In this document: piece after piece, positions 45,597 through 54,233 of the stretch
Layout: the number at the start of each line of letters is the position of its first letter
Numbering within the stretch: position 1 is the stretch's first letter
From: Pullulanibacillus sp. KACC 23026
Lineage (GTDB): Bacteria; Bacillota; Bacilli; Bacillales; Sporolactobacillaceae
Direction: 5' to 3'
NCBI RefSeq assembly: GCF_029094525.1
Contig: NZ_CP119107.1
Span: 1,736,001-1,800,000, forward strand
DNA: 64,000 nucleotides
Notes under the pieces: generated by a model
The model's database searches: none
What the model was told of the DNA's origin: nothing
The model's input: the letters and a program-made list of their open reading frames with translations, nothing else
Translations under genes and position numbers: made by a program

Positions 45597-46550
45597 ATGG
45601 GAAATAGGTTGAAAGAAGCATTGACACAATTGCAAAGTCAAGTGGCCAAAGTATTAATAGGAAAGGACCAAGTGGTCGAGTTGCTCTCAATAGCGCTTAT
45701 TAGTCAAGGCCATGTCCTTCTTGAAGATGTACCGGGGACAGGAAAAACGATGCTGGCTAAAGTGCTCGCAAAGTCGATCAATGGTCAATTTTCACGGGTT
45801 CAACTAACGCCGGACGTCCTTCCAAGTGATATTACAGGAATTCAAATCTATAATCCAAAAGATCAGACCTTTGAAATAAAGCCAGGTCCTGTTATGACCA
45901 ATATTTTATTAACGGATGAAATCAACCGGGCAACCCCACGAACACAGGCTAGTCTTTTAGAAGTCATGGAGGAGCGTCAAGTAACCATCGAAGGGGAGAC
46001 GCTTAAGATCGAAGGCCCGTTTATCGTTGTCGCGACTCAAAATCCAATTGAACAACAGGGAACCTTTCCTCTTCCAGAAGCGCAAATGGACCGGTTCTTA
46101 ATGCAAATTCAAATGGGTTACCCTACTTTGGAAGAAGAACGTCGGGTGATGAGGCTGTATCGTGAGGATGAGCCTATTGAGCAACTCCAAGCTATTTTCG
46201 AATTAGCCGATATTCAAAAGTGGCAGCAAGAGGTACGTAAAGTCACTCTATCCGAAGAGGTCGAAACTTACCTTTTAAATATTGTTCAGGGGACTCGTCA
46301 GCATAATTATATTGAGTCAGGTGTCAGCCCGCGAGGCACGCTTGCTTTTATGAAAGCCGCGCAAGCACGCGCTTTTCTTCATGACCGTTCCTTTGTGACT
46401 CCAGATGATTTGAAGATTTTGGCACCATCTATTCTTGCTCATCGATTGGTGTTATCCATGGAAGGGGAGATGCGCTCCTCTAAGCGTGATCTTATTTATG
46501 ATGTTCTCAGGCAGGTTGAGGTCCCGGTTGAAGAGGGCGCTAGAGAATGA
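45597..46550 (+). CDS. MoxR-family AAA+ ATPase
   Basis: 317-aa chaperone-type ATPase. Walker A is EDVPGTGKT (about 39-47), Walker B ILLTDEINRATP, and sensor 1 VVATQNPIEQQGTFPLPEAQ. Such ATPases act with DUF58 proteins in envelope or metal-insertion functions. ATG 45597 is directly adjacent to GAGAAGG, so initiation could instead use TTG 45609, which is better spaced. It overlaps the DUF58 gene by 4 bases. The trio matches the yeaC-yeaD-yebA operon of B. subtilis. Confidence 0.92.
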   Translation: MGNRLKEALTQLQSQVAKVLIGKDQVVELLSIALISQGHVLLEDVPGTGKTMLAKVLAKSINGQFSRVQLTPDVLPSDITGIQIYNPKDQTFEIKPGPVMTNILLTDEINRATPRTQASLLEVMEERQVTIEGETLKIEGPFIVVATQNPIEQQGTFPLPEAQMDRFLMQIQMGYPTLEEERRVMRLYREDEPIEQLQAIFELADIQKWQQEVRKVTLSEEVETYLLNIVQGTRQHNYIESGVSPRGTLAFMKAAQARAFLHDRSFVTPDDLKILAPSILAHRLVLSMEGEMRSSKRDLIYDVLRQVEVPVEEGARE

Positions 46551-47728
46551 ATGGCAAGCTTGTACAGGGATCTGCTCTCCTTGTCAATTGTTTGACAACG
46601 CTTGGAACCCTTCTTTTCATTCTTTACTTAATAATGGGATCGACATTCTTGTTTTTGACCGGTTGTATGATGTTGGTTCTCGGCCTTTATCCAAGAATTT
46701 ACTTAAGAATGGTGAGTCAATCTTTTTCTTTTAATAATCATGAAAACGATAAAATGGTGCTGACTAATGGTGATACTGGAGAACTTTCTTTGACCTTTAT
46801 TAACCGCTCAGCTCTTCCCATGATTGGATCCTGTGAAGTGGAACATGATCCTTATTTTAGATTAGTAGGAGAAAACCCTTCAGAGAATCGGCTAATCTTC
46901 CCCCTTTCCGTTCAAAAAAGGCAATCCGCCACTTTAACTTTACCTTTTGAAACCGTTGGGAGAGGAATCGGTCGAGTGACGAAATTGACGGTTAGCTTAA
47001 ACGATCCGCTTAAGCTTTTGTCCTGTCGCCTGAGATATGAGTATGTGCGTAAAACCGTCGTGATCTATCCGAGAAAGAAGCCGGTAATGGGTAACGACGG
47101 TCAACAGTTGGTCAAGGAAGGCCCGCATAGCCATCCGTCCTCCCTATTTGTCGACCGATCACTCCCGATTGGCACGCGTGACTATGTACAGGGGGATTCG
47201 TTAAAAGATATTCACTGGAAAGCAACCGCTCGTAAAGGGGATCTTCAGACGAAATTGGTTGAAAAAACGATTGGAATGACTTGGAGCTTTGTCATATTGT
47301 TGGGTCCTAACATGCCAAAGCACGAGATCGCGAGTTTAGAAGAGCAGCTTTCTGCGTTGGCAAGACTCGCTGAATTGGCCCATAAGCGAGACATAGATTT
47401 TAATTTGATCGTCAATACGAAACCGATGGGGCGTTCGTTAATCATCCAAACACCATTTGGATCTGACCGCAGTCATTATTTTCGAGTCATGGAACGTTTA
47501 GCAGCCATTCAGGTTAACTTTTTAAGGATCGATCCGAAGCTCACAATCCGTGAGATCACACGAGGGCTAAGAGAGCCGCGAGTGTTGTTTTTTGCTGGGT
47601 CAGTTAAAGAAGTTTTGGATGATCCCTTGCTCCTGAATTGGCAAAGAAAAGGGCTTCACCTTTACAAAATTGAAGAGTCGGGATCTGTTGTACCGCTGCA
47701 AAAAGGGGGAGAAGCCATTGCTAAGTAA
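46547..47728 (+). CDS. DUF58 domain protein (YeaD-like)
   Basis: 393 aa. Two N-terminal membrane helices (about 8-25 and 28-47) precede an extracytoplasmic-type beta domain. The DUF58 motif PIGTRDYVQGDSLKDIHW (about residues 206-223) is followed by a von Willebrand-like fold to the end. It is coupled to the MoxR gene by ATGA and overlaps the next gene by 11 bases, so the three are clearly one operon. Molecular role unknown; cell-envelope quality control is one idea for the family. Confidence 0.88.
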   Translation: MNGKLVQGSALLVNCLTTLGTLLFILYLIMGSTFLFLTGCMMLVLGLYPRIYLRMVSQSFSFNNHENDKMVLTNGDTGELSLTFINRSALPMIGSCEVEHDPYFRLVGENPSENRLIFPLSVQKRQSATLTLPFETVGRGIGRVTKLTVSLNDPLKLLSCRLRYEYVRKTVVIYPRKKPVMGNDGQQLVKEGPHSHPSSLFVDRSLPIGTRDYVQGDSLKDIHWKATARKGDLQTKLVEKTIGMTWSFVILLGPNMPKHEIASLEEQLSALARLAELAHKRDIDFNLIVNTKPMGRSLIIQTPFGSDRSHYFRVMERLAAIQVNFLRIDPKLTIREITRGLREPRVLFFAGSVKEVLDDPLLLNWQRKGLHLYKIEESGSVVPLQKGGEAIAK

Positions 47729-48920
47729 GACAAGCTGGCAAGAACAAATTCTCCTTCTCATCATCGAGTGGAGTTTATTCTTAACACTAACCGTCCCTTT
47801 TTATCATTGGGCAAACTCCCCATGGCATCTGGTGTTTTCAATTCTAGTTATAGGCGTCATTATGGGCGGGGGGACTTATTTTTTAAGCCGCTTATGGCAT
47901 AAGGAAACGGGTGTGTACTATTATGGCATTGCTGTCGTTTCCTGTCTGATAGGCTGGTTGATTTTCTCCTGGCCATTTCTATTAAGCTTTTTCTTTAGCG
48001 TTTATTTCCTATGGCGCTTGTTTAGCTTTTTAAATGACCAGACACTTGAATACCGTTGGTGGATCTACCTCATCACCTTTTTTTTGACGATTATTCTATG
48101 GTTTGCGGTACGCGCTCATCAGTGGCATTCCATTCTTATTGTCAGTTTGATCGTGCAAGGGGTCAGTATTCTTGCTTTTGAAATGCTTCAGGAATGGCGG
48201 CTCTCCAAACGTTTGAGCGGCTCCTTGACGTATGCATGCGGATTTGCCGGTGTGCTCATCCTCGGTGTCTGTGTAACGGTTTTGCTTCCTGTTATCAAAT
48301 GGGGGCTCGACCTTATCTATCAAGTGATTCTGTTTATTATTCTTTGGGTAGCGCGGATCCTTTTCTTTCTCATTGATAAGCTTATATCGCCGCATCTGAC
48401 ACACCAAGACAATTTAAACCATTTCTTAAAGAACATGAAGAAGCAGCACAAGCAGCAGACAATGCAGACGCATAACCCTCATATCTTTAATCCGGAAATT
48501 CTGTATGTCATTATAGCGGTCGGCTTATTGGTTGGCGGTTTTTTTCTCATTCGAAAGCTGCGCCTCCAACCTGCTGAAAGAAACACTGGATTAGATGTAG
48601 CGGTACAAGGTGCTCCAGGTGGACGATTAACCAAAAGACGTGGTTTCTTTAATGCGGCGAAACCCCCAAAAGACCCCATTCGTCTGCAAGTTTTTCAGTT
48701 GCAAAAAAAGTTCCGAAAACAAGAAAAGGGCCGTCTTAAATTTGAAACGTTCCGCGATTGGCTCAATCGAATCGCACAGAATCAGAAATGGCCCGCTTCC
48801 ATTCTCGATACGTATGATCAAGTACGCTATGGAGACCGCTCGGCGCTAACTGAGCAGGATAGAAATGAGTTTCAGGCTGTCCTCGATCAGCTTAAACAGG
48901 AATTAGACAAGAAAAATTAA
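47718..48920 (+). CDS. TgpA-like membrane protein with DUF4129-type tail, no transglutaminase core
   Basis: I choose TTG 47718 (400 aa), with AAAGGGGGAGAAG just upstream; the open frame extends further into the DUF58 gene without a ribosome site. Six or more membrane helices occupy residues 10-225, with one more near 270-290. A cytoplasmic tail (about 335-395) contains LQVFQLQKKFRKQEKGRL and DTYDQVRYGDRSALTEQD. The usual third member of MoxR/DUF58 operons has a transglutaminase-like domain with Cys-His-Asp between the helices. No such domain is seen here. Confidence 0.75.
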   Translation: MLSKTSWQEQILLLIIEWSLFLTLTVPFYHWANSPWHLVFSILVIGVIMGGGTYFLSRLWHKETGVYYYGIAVVSCLIGWLIFSWPFLLSFFFSVYFLWRLFSFLNDQTLEYRWWIYLITFFLTIILWFAVRAHQWHSILIVSLIVQGVSILAFEMLQEWRLSKRLSGSLTYACGFAGVLILGVCVTVLLPVIKWGLDLIYQVILFIILWVARILFFLIDKLISPHLTHQDNLNHFLKNMKKQHKQQTMQTHNPHIFNPEILYVIIAVGLLVGGFFLIRKLRLQPAERNTGLDVAVQGAPGGRLTKRRGFFNAAKPPKDPIRLQVFQLQKKFRKQEKGRLKFETFRDWLNRIAQNQKWPASILDTYDQVRYGDRSALTEQDRNEFQAVLDQLKQELDKKN

Positions 48921-49072
48921 AGGTTCGTCATAAATTTTTCTCCCAAACGTTGAACTTAAAAAATAACAGGACTTGAGAACATAGCTCACTCCATAAAGCA
49001 TAAGCTTTTAAAAGGGTTGTATGATTTGAAATCAGCCAAAAAATACAAGCGAACCATTTTGGAGGGGTTATT

Positions 49073-50101
49073 GTGCTTAAGTTAAGTATTTTAGACCAGT
49101 CACCCATATCTAGCGGGCAAACAGCTGTGGAAGCACTTCAAGCTTCTCGGGATTTAGCCAAGCTTGCTGACGAACTGGGCTATTATCGCTATTGGGTTTC
49201 TGAGCACCATAATCACCCTGGCATAGCGGGGGTGTCACCTGAAATTTTACTGAGTCATTTGGCCTCCCATACCTCTAGGCTGCGCTTAGGGTCTGGCGGG
49301 GTTTTATTAAATCACTACAGTCCTTATAAAGTGGCTGAAAATTTTCATATTCTTGAAGCCTTATTTCCTGGCCGCATCGATCTTGGAATTGGCAGAGCGC
49401 CTGGAGGGGATCCAAGTATTCTTCAAGCGATGGGGCACAGGGGACAAGAGTCCCCAGAAGCCTTTCGTCAAAAAGTTCAGGATCTCCTTCGTTATTTAAC
49501 GCAATCAGGTGATACGACTGGCCCGATAAAAGGGGTACAGGCGACATCGTTTGTTAACTCCCTCCCTCCTGCCTTTCTGCTTGGTTCTTCTGGGACGAGT
49601 GCTAGGCTTGCGGCAGAGCTAGGCACCGCTTTTTGCTTTGCCCATTTCCTTAACCCTATTGATGGTCCTGAAGTCCTCAAGCATTACCGAGAAACTTATC
49701 ACTCGTCTGAACTCAATCAGGCACCAGAAGCTTTTGTGTGTGTCTATGTCGTGTGCGCTGAAACGGATGAAGCGGCTTTTGAGGAAGCGGTGAGTTTGGA
49801 ACACTGGCTCATTCAATCAGCTAATGGCTTAAAGACAGAAATTCCTTCACCTGAGGATGTAAGTCAAGTTCGGCTTTCAGAAGGGGATGTAGAAGCTATG
49901 CGTTTGAATCGCCAGAAGATGATTGTCGGCTCTCCAAGTACTGTCAAAGCAGGTCTTGAGTATATGGCTCGGGCCTATCAAACCGATGAAGTCATGCTGC
50001 TCACCAATTTACATAGTCAAGAAGCCAGATTAAAGTCTTATCAGTTAATAGCAGAAGTTTTTTCACTGCCTCGGCTATCGACCGCCGCGCAGGCTCATTA
50101 A
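49073..50101 (+). CDS. Luciferase-like flavin-dependent monooxygenase
   Basis: 342-aa LLM-class TIM-barrel oxidoreductase. The start MLKLSILDQSPISSGQTAVEAL, the YWVSEHHNHPGIAG motif and FPGRIDLGIGRAPGGD are typical of the group that includes YwcH/YtmO-like proteins of Bacillus. It uses reduced FMN from a separate reductase, and the substrate is unknown. The start is GTG after GGAGGGG. A single-gene unit with its own terminator. Confidence 0.88.
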   Translation: MLKLSILDQSPISSGQTAVEALQASRDLAKLADELGYYRYWVSEHHNHPGIAGVSPEILLSHLASHTSRLRLGSGGVLLNHYSPYKVAENFHILEALFPGRIDLGIGRAPGGDPSILQAMGHRGQESPEAFRQKVQDLLRYLTQSGDTTGPIKGVQATSFVNSLPPAFLLGSSGTSARLAAELGTAFCFAHFLNPIDGPEVLKHYRETYHSSELNQAPEAFVCVYVVCAETDEAAFEEAVSLEHWLIQSANGLKTEIPSPEDVSQVRLSEGDVEAMRLNRQKMIVGSPSTVKAGLEYMARAYQTDEVMLLTNLHSQEARLKSYQLIAEVFSLPRLSTAAQAH

Positions 50102-50102
50102 G

Positions 50103-50127
50103 TTCCCCGCTTTTTGGGGATTTTTTT
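50103..50127 (+). terminator. Terminator after the LLM oxidoreductase
   Basis: TTCCCC / GGGGAT stem followed by a T7 run. Confidence 0.8.
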
Positions 50128-50222
50128 GTCCAGTTCAAGAAACTCCAATTCGCTGACTTGGGAACGATTTTAGTGAATGCAATGTCCTTCTCTCGTCCCG
50201 CAGGCGGACATGAAAAGGCCAG

Positions 50223-50627
50223 TTAGGTTCGCTGAGGCAGGGGTTTCTTAATTTTTTTCTTTTTCGAAAGAGTGGGGATGGGGTGTTCCTCCTTGGTTTC
50301 TATATTTATTTCCCCGATGTTATTAAGGTTTTGAGTAATGGCTTGTTTAAAAGTTTTTAATACTTTATGCTGTTCAAGTAAGATTTTGAGCTTGTCGCGT
50401 GCTTCTTGATCCGCCTGTTCCTTCTTTTTTAGATAGGGAAGGACTAACTTAGAATCAGCTTCGAGATCACTCTCTACTTGTTTGGCGATATAATAACGCA
50501 ACAAGTATTTCTCTCTCAGTTTCTGCTGTTTAATCATCTCTTTTTCAAGTTGTTTCATCTCTTCCTCGATCTCTAATCTCCAAGATTTAAGCTCTTCAAG
50601 ACGGAAATCCTCCCAGTTTATATTCAC
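50223..50627 (-). CDS. Coiled-coil hypothetical protein
   Basis: 134 aa, almost entirely charged and helical: a predicted coiled coil over residues 8-100 (LEELKSWRLEIEEEMKQLEKEM...), and a Lys-rich tail (SKKKKIKKPLPQ). It starts with GTG at 50627, preceded on the minus strand by AAAGGAGAG. It is divergent from bioY, and the two starts are about 106 bases apart. Not recognised. High Lys/Glu content and no membrane segment suggest a cytoplasmic structural or nucleic-acid-associated protein, which is only a guess. Confidence 0.75.
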   Translation of the reverse strand: MNINWEDFRLEELKSWRLEIEEEMKQLEKEMIKQQKLREKYLLRYYIAKQVESDLEADSKLVLPYLKKKEQADQEARDKLKILLEQHKVLKTFKQAITQNLNNIGEINIETKEEHPIPTLSKKKKIKKPLPQRT

Positions 50628-50668
50628 AGAAACGCTCTCCTTTTTAACAATTTATTTGAGTGAATGGC

Positions 50669-50716
50669 TTGACGTGGTATATATGTTAACTTAAAATCAT
50701 TTTAGGTTAACATATA
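50669..50716 (+). promoter_or_regulatory. bioY promoter with BirA operator
   Basis: TTGACG (50669-50674), 17-bp spacer, TAAAAT (50692-50697). The inverted repeat TATATGTTAAC (50680-50690) / GGTTAACATATA (50705-50716) spans the promoter. This is the form of the biotin-repressor operator in Bacillus (TTGTTAAC...GTTAACAA type). BirA-biotinoyl-AMP would block transcription when biotin is plentiful. Confidence 0.9.
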
Positions 50717-50733
50717 AAGAGGAGGACACTCAT

Positions 50734-51288
50734 TTGAAAACCATTGATATGATCTACATGGCCTTGTTTGCTGCGATCACAGCGGTATTGGGATTGTTTC
50801 CGGCTATTCCGGTTCCCATGATTTCAGTTCCCATAACTTTGCAAACCTTTGGGGTGATGCTTGGGGGAACGGTCTTAGGAGCAAGACGCGGATTTATAAG
50901 TTTACTTATTTTTGATCTTCTTGTTTTAGCAGGCTTACCTATACTATCAGGAGGCCAAGGCGGACTCGCGGCTTTGATAGGTCCATCCGGCGGTTATGTG
51001 ATGGCGTGGCCAATTGCTGCACTTGTGATTGGATTATTAGTCGACCGTTTCAAGGTCAATGTAGGTCTTGCTCTTATTTACAACATAATTGGCGGGATCC
51101 TTGTCGTGTACGCGGGCGGAATCCTTTATTATGCCTTAATTACCGGAACTCCCATTTGGGCAGTTATTGTTGGGAATCTTGCCTTTATCCCAGGGGATTT
51201 GATAAAAGCGATTGTGACAGCCTTTCTAGCTGTCCGTCTTCGATCTGCTTTACCGCAGTTGCGGACCAATCGCTCGAAAGCGGCTTGA
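50734..51288 (+). CDS. bioY: Biotin transporter BioY (YhfU-like)
   Basis: 184-aa substrate-binding S component of a biotin ECF transporter, with about six membrane helices. The family segments VPITLQTFGVMLGG, ARRGFISLLIFDLLVLAGLP and GLAALIGPSGGYVMAWP are all present. The start is TTG with AGAGGAGG upstream. It is first in a BirA-controlled cluster followed by yhfT and yhfS homologs, as in the yhfUTS genes of B. subtilis. Imported biotin would serve AccB. Confidence 0.95.
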   Translation: MKTIDMIYMALFAAITAVLGLFPAIPVPMISVPITLQTFGVMLGGTVLGARRGFISLLIFDLLVLAGLPILSGGQGGLAALIGPSGGYVMAWPIAALVIGLLVDRFKVNVGLALIYNIIGGILVVYAGGILYYALITGTPIWAVIVGNLAFIPGDLIKAIVTAFLAVRLRSALPQLRTNRSKAA

Positions 51289-51458
51289 CCATTAACTCTA
51301 TGAAAAATCTTTTAGGGCTCCTTTTACTAGGGGCTCTCTCTATTAATTTTTATGTTCAATCCTAAGAGATTAGACCTCAAATGAGATATAATTTTTAAAA
51401 TGATGCTAGACTAGTCATAATAGATTTTTATGACGCTTTTAATGAGAGAAGGACACCT

Positions 51459-52940
51459 ATGAAAACAATGACTGAGACCATTCTTATACACGGTATGAGA
51501 CAACCCAATGCTGCTGCTATAATAAATGATGAAAAAATTATGACTTATGGTGAATTCAGAAGCAGGTTATTCAAGACCATTCAACAGTTATCGAAACTAA
51601 AAGAAGGGTCAGTGAATCCCTCCTCATTCCGAGTAGGGGTTTATCTTGAGAATAGTGAGGCCTTTCTGCTGCTCTTTTTGGCAACGGCCCACATTGGCGG
51701 ACTTGCGATTCCCTATGATCTGAAGTGGACGCCTGATCAATTGGAGAACACGATACTGGCGACACGTCCTGATGTTATTTTTACAACGCTCCCTTTAAAA
51801 AATCGAATCCGTGCTTCAGTAGACGTATATGCAGTAGAGGAGTGGCTGTCAATAGTCTCACCGACTGAGGCGTTAACGGAGACGGCTTTTCTACATAGCA
51901 ATCCTTATACAGATTTTTATTTGGGCTTTACATCTGGGACAACCGGTTTGCCAAAAGGATTTAAACGCCATCAGGTATCATGGACCAAAAGCTTCGATAT
52001 AAGCAGCCCACTTTTTAATATTCGTGCTCAGGATGTCATCGCGGCACCAGGACCATTTGTTCACTCTCTTTCCTTATATGCCGCCTGCCATGCGCTTTAC
52101 GTCGGTGCAGCGTTTGTCCTCTTTAATCACTTTGATCCAAAGCAAGTACTGGAAACATTCAATCAGTATGGTGCGACGGTCACTTATCTCGTCCCCACCA
52201 TGCTAGAAGCTTTGCTCATGCAAGAGGTTCCATTAACTAAGCCCATGAAATGGCTGTCATCAGGTGATAAGCTGCAGCCTTATACCATAAAAAAAATCCG
52301 GGAAAAATGGCCATGCTCTAGTATCTATGAATTTTATGGAACCTCGGAAACGAGCTTTATCAGCTGGCTGGATCATGGTGGCCAGGAGGCGGATAAGCAA
52401 TTAAGTGTTGGTAGACCTTTTCCAACGGTTGAATTAAAGCTTGAAAACAAAAAAGACGGCACAGGTGAGTTATGGGTGAAAAGCCCTATGTTATTTAGCG
52501 GGTATGATCAAAATCCAACTGCCACGGCTGCTGTATTAAGGAATGGGTGGTACTGTACAGGTGATTTGGCAAGAATCGATCAAGAAGGGGCACTGTATTT
52601 ACTTGGTCGTGAGAAAAATCGCTTAATTTCAGGTGGGCTGAATATCTACCCTGAAGAGATTGAACGGGTGATTAAAGATCAGTTTGGCTTGACGGCTTTT
52701 GTTATTGTTGGAATTCCAGATGATTATTGGGGGGAGAAAGTGACCCTTGTCCTTGATGAACAGGAAGAACTTTGCGAAGGGGAGGAAAGATTCCTCCAAA
52801 AATTAAGTGAGAAGCTTCCGCGCTATCAGCTACCGAAGCAAATCCTTCGCCTCACCAGCCTGCCGATGACGACTAGTGGAAAAGTTGCAAGAGAACGAGT
52901 GCTTCAACTAGCTATGCGGCAATTGGAGGGACAGCCTTGA
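51459..52940 (+). CDS. yhfT: Acyl-CoA synthetase (YhfT-like)
   Basis: 493-aa member of the ANL superfamily that adenylates a carboxylic acid and links it to CoA. The P-loop is TSGTTGLPKGF (about 155-165). EFYGTSETSFISW, YCTGDLARIDQEG and the hinge-linker LYLLGREKNRLISGGLNIYPEEIE follow, with the catalytic Lys in SGKVARE. A TATAAT at 51387-51392 gives a possible own -10. It sits between bioY and a thiolase gene that it overlaps by 4 bases. Context suggests a role with biotin or its pimeloyl precursor, but the substrate is unproved. Confidence 0.88.
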   Translation: MKTMTETILIHGMRQPNAAAIINDEKIMTYGEFRSRLFKTIQQLSKLKEGSVNPSSFRVGVYLENSEAFLLLFLATAHIGGLAIPYDLKWTPDQLENTILATRPDVIFTTLPLKNRIRASVDVYAVEEWLSIVSPTEALTETAFLHSNPYTDFYLGFTSGTTGLPKGFKRHQVSWTKSFDISSPLFNIRAQDVIAAPGPFVHSLSLYAACHALYVGAAFVLFNHFDPKQVLETFNQYGATVTYLVPTMLEALLMQEVPLTKPMKWLSSGDKLQPYTIKKIREKWPCSSIYEFYGTSETSFISWLDHGGQEADKQLSVGRPFPTVELKLENKKDGTGELWVKSPMLFSGYDQNPTATAAVLRNGWYCTGDLARIDQEGALYLLGREKNRLISGGLNIYPEEIERVIKDQFGLTAFVIVGIPDDYWGEKVTLVLDEQEELCEGEERFLQKLSEKLPRYQLPKQILRLTSLPMTTSGKVARERVLQLAMRQLEGQP

Positions 52941-54106
52941 ACAGAAAAGCGGTGATCGTCTCTGCTAAACGAACTCCGATTGGAAAAATAGGCGGCGTGC
53001 TTCGTTCGGTCCCCCCCGAGGAACTCACTGCCGCTCTCATCCGTGATTTATTAGCTCAAACAAAGGTGGCTGCTAGTGAAATTGATGATATCTTTCTTGG
53101 CAATACAGTGGGACCTGGTGGGAATTTGGCTCGTTTATCTGGATTAACAGCCGGGCTATCTGTTTCGGTTCCGGGCGTAACAGTGGATCGCCAATGCGGC
53201 TCAGGCCTTGAAGCCATTATTCTTGCAGCGCGGCAAATTCAAGCGGGAGCAGGAGATGTTTATCTAGCAGGCGGTGCTGAGAGCACAAGCCTAGCCCCAT
53301 GGAAGTTTGCCAAACCTGCTAGTCTTTATGAACTGCCTAAACCTTATGGACGGGCACGTTTTTCACCGGATTTCATTGGGGACCCAGAGATGGGAGAGGC
53401 GGCTGAAAATGTCGCTTCGGTCTATGGGGTTACTCGTGAGGAACAGGATGCTTATGCCCTTAGAAGTCATCAAAAAGCCATAGTTGCAATAGATGAAGGC
53501 CGTTTTAACAACGAAATCACACCCATTCAAGTTGAAACAGAGAACGGGGTAAAATGGGTCAAGCAGGATGAATGCCCGCGCCGTTCAACATCTCTTGAGA
53601 AATTATCAAGGCTTAAGCCTGTTTTTAGAAAAGACGGGTCCGTAACAGCGGGGAATGCATGTCCCATAAATGACGGAGCTGCTCTTGCCCTTATCATGTC
53701 AGAAGAAAAAGCAATAGCCTATGGGTTAACACCCATTCTTGAATTTATGGATGCCGCTGTATGCGGTGTGGATCCTAATCTTCTTGGTATTGGCCCCATC
53801 CCAGCGGTCGAGCAGGTTCTCAAACGACAATCACTTACAATCAATGATCTAGCTTATATAGAATTCAATGAGGCCTTTGCCTCACAAGTGATTGCTTCTT
53901 TAAAGGAGTTGACCATTCCGTATGAGAAGGTCAATGCAGGAGGAGGAGCATTGGCACTTGGCCATCCTTATGGCGCATCAGGCGCTGTATTGGTTACGAG
54001 GCTTTGTGCGGAGGCGTGGGCTTTCCGAGGCGGCCTTGGCCTAGCCACACTAGGAATTGGAGGAGGCTTAGGACTCGCCGCCCTGTTTCGGTTCTGCGGA
54101 GAGTAA
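52937..54106 (+). CDS. yhfS: Thiolase-family protein (YhfS-like), second active-site Cys replaced
   Basis: 389-aa thiolase. The nucleophile Cys in DRQCGSGLEA (near residue 88), IEFNEAFASQV and the active-site His in ALGHPYGASGA are present. The C-terminal motif usually reading C-x-GGG is LGIGGGLG here, so the Cys that acts as the acid/base is Gly. Either the protein is not a classical acetyl-CoA acyltransferase or a nearby group substitutes. It is coupled to yhfT (ATGA type overlap of 4 bases). No terminator is obvious after it. Confidence 0.88.
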   Translation: MNRKAVIVSAKRTPIGKIGGVLRSVPPEELTAALIRDLLAQTKVAASEIDDIFLGNTVGPGGNLARLSGLTAGLSVSVPGVTVDRQCGSGLEAIILAARQIQAGAGDVYLAGGAESTSLAPWKFAKPASLYELPKPYGRARFSPDFIGDPEMGEAAENVASVYGVTREEQDAYALRSHQKAIVAIDEGRFNNEITPIQVETENGVKWVKQDECPRRSTSLEKLSRLKPVFRKDGSVTAGNACPINDGAALALIMSEEKAIAYGLTPILEFMDAAVCGVDPNLLGIGPIPAVEQVLKRQSLTINDLAYIEFNEAFASQVIASLKELTIPYEKVNAGGGALALGHPYGASGAVLVTRLCAEAWAFRGGLGLATLGIGGGLGLAALFRFCGE

Positions 54107-54233
54107 AGAAGCGTCCGAAGCTGAAATACACTACTTTGAGCGTGCAGGAGCCAGGTTGTTTTCTATTAGAGTGTTTGTTTAGCGGTTTGATTATAATAAA
54201 GAGTAAGATTGTTTGTTGGAGGAGGGACTCGAG

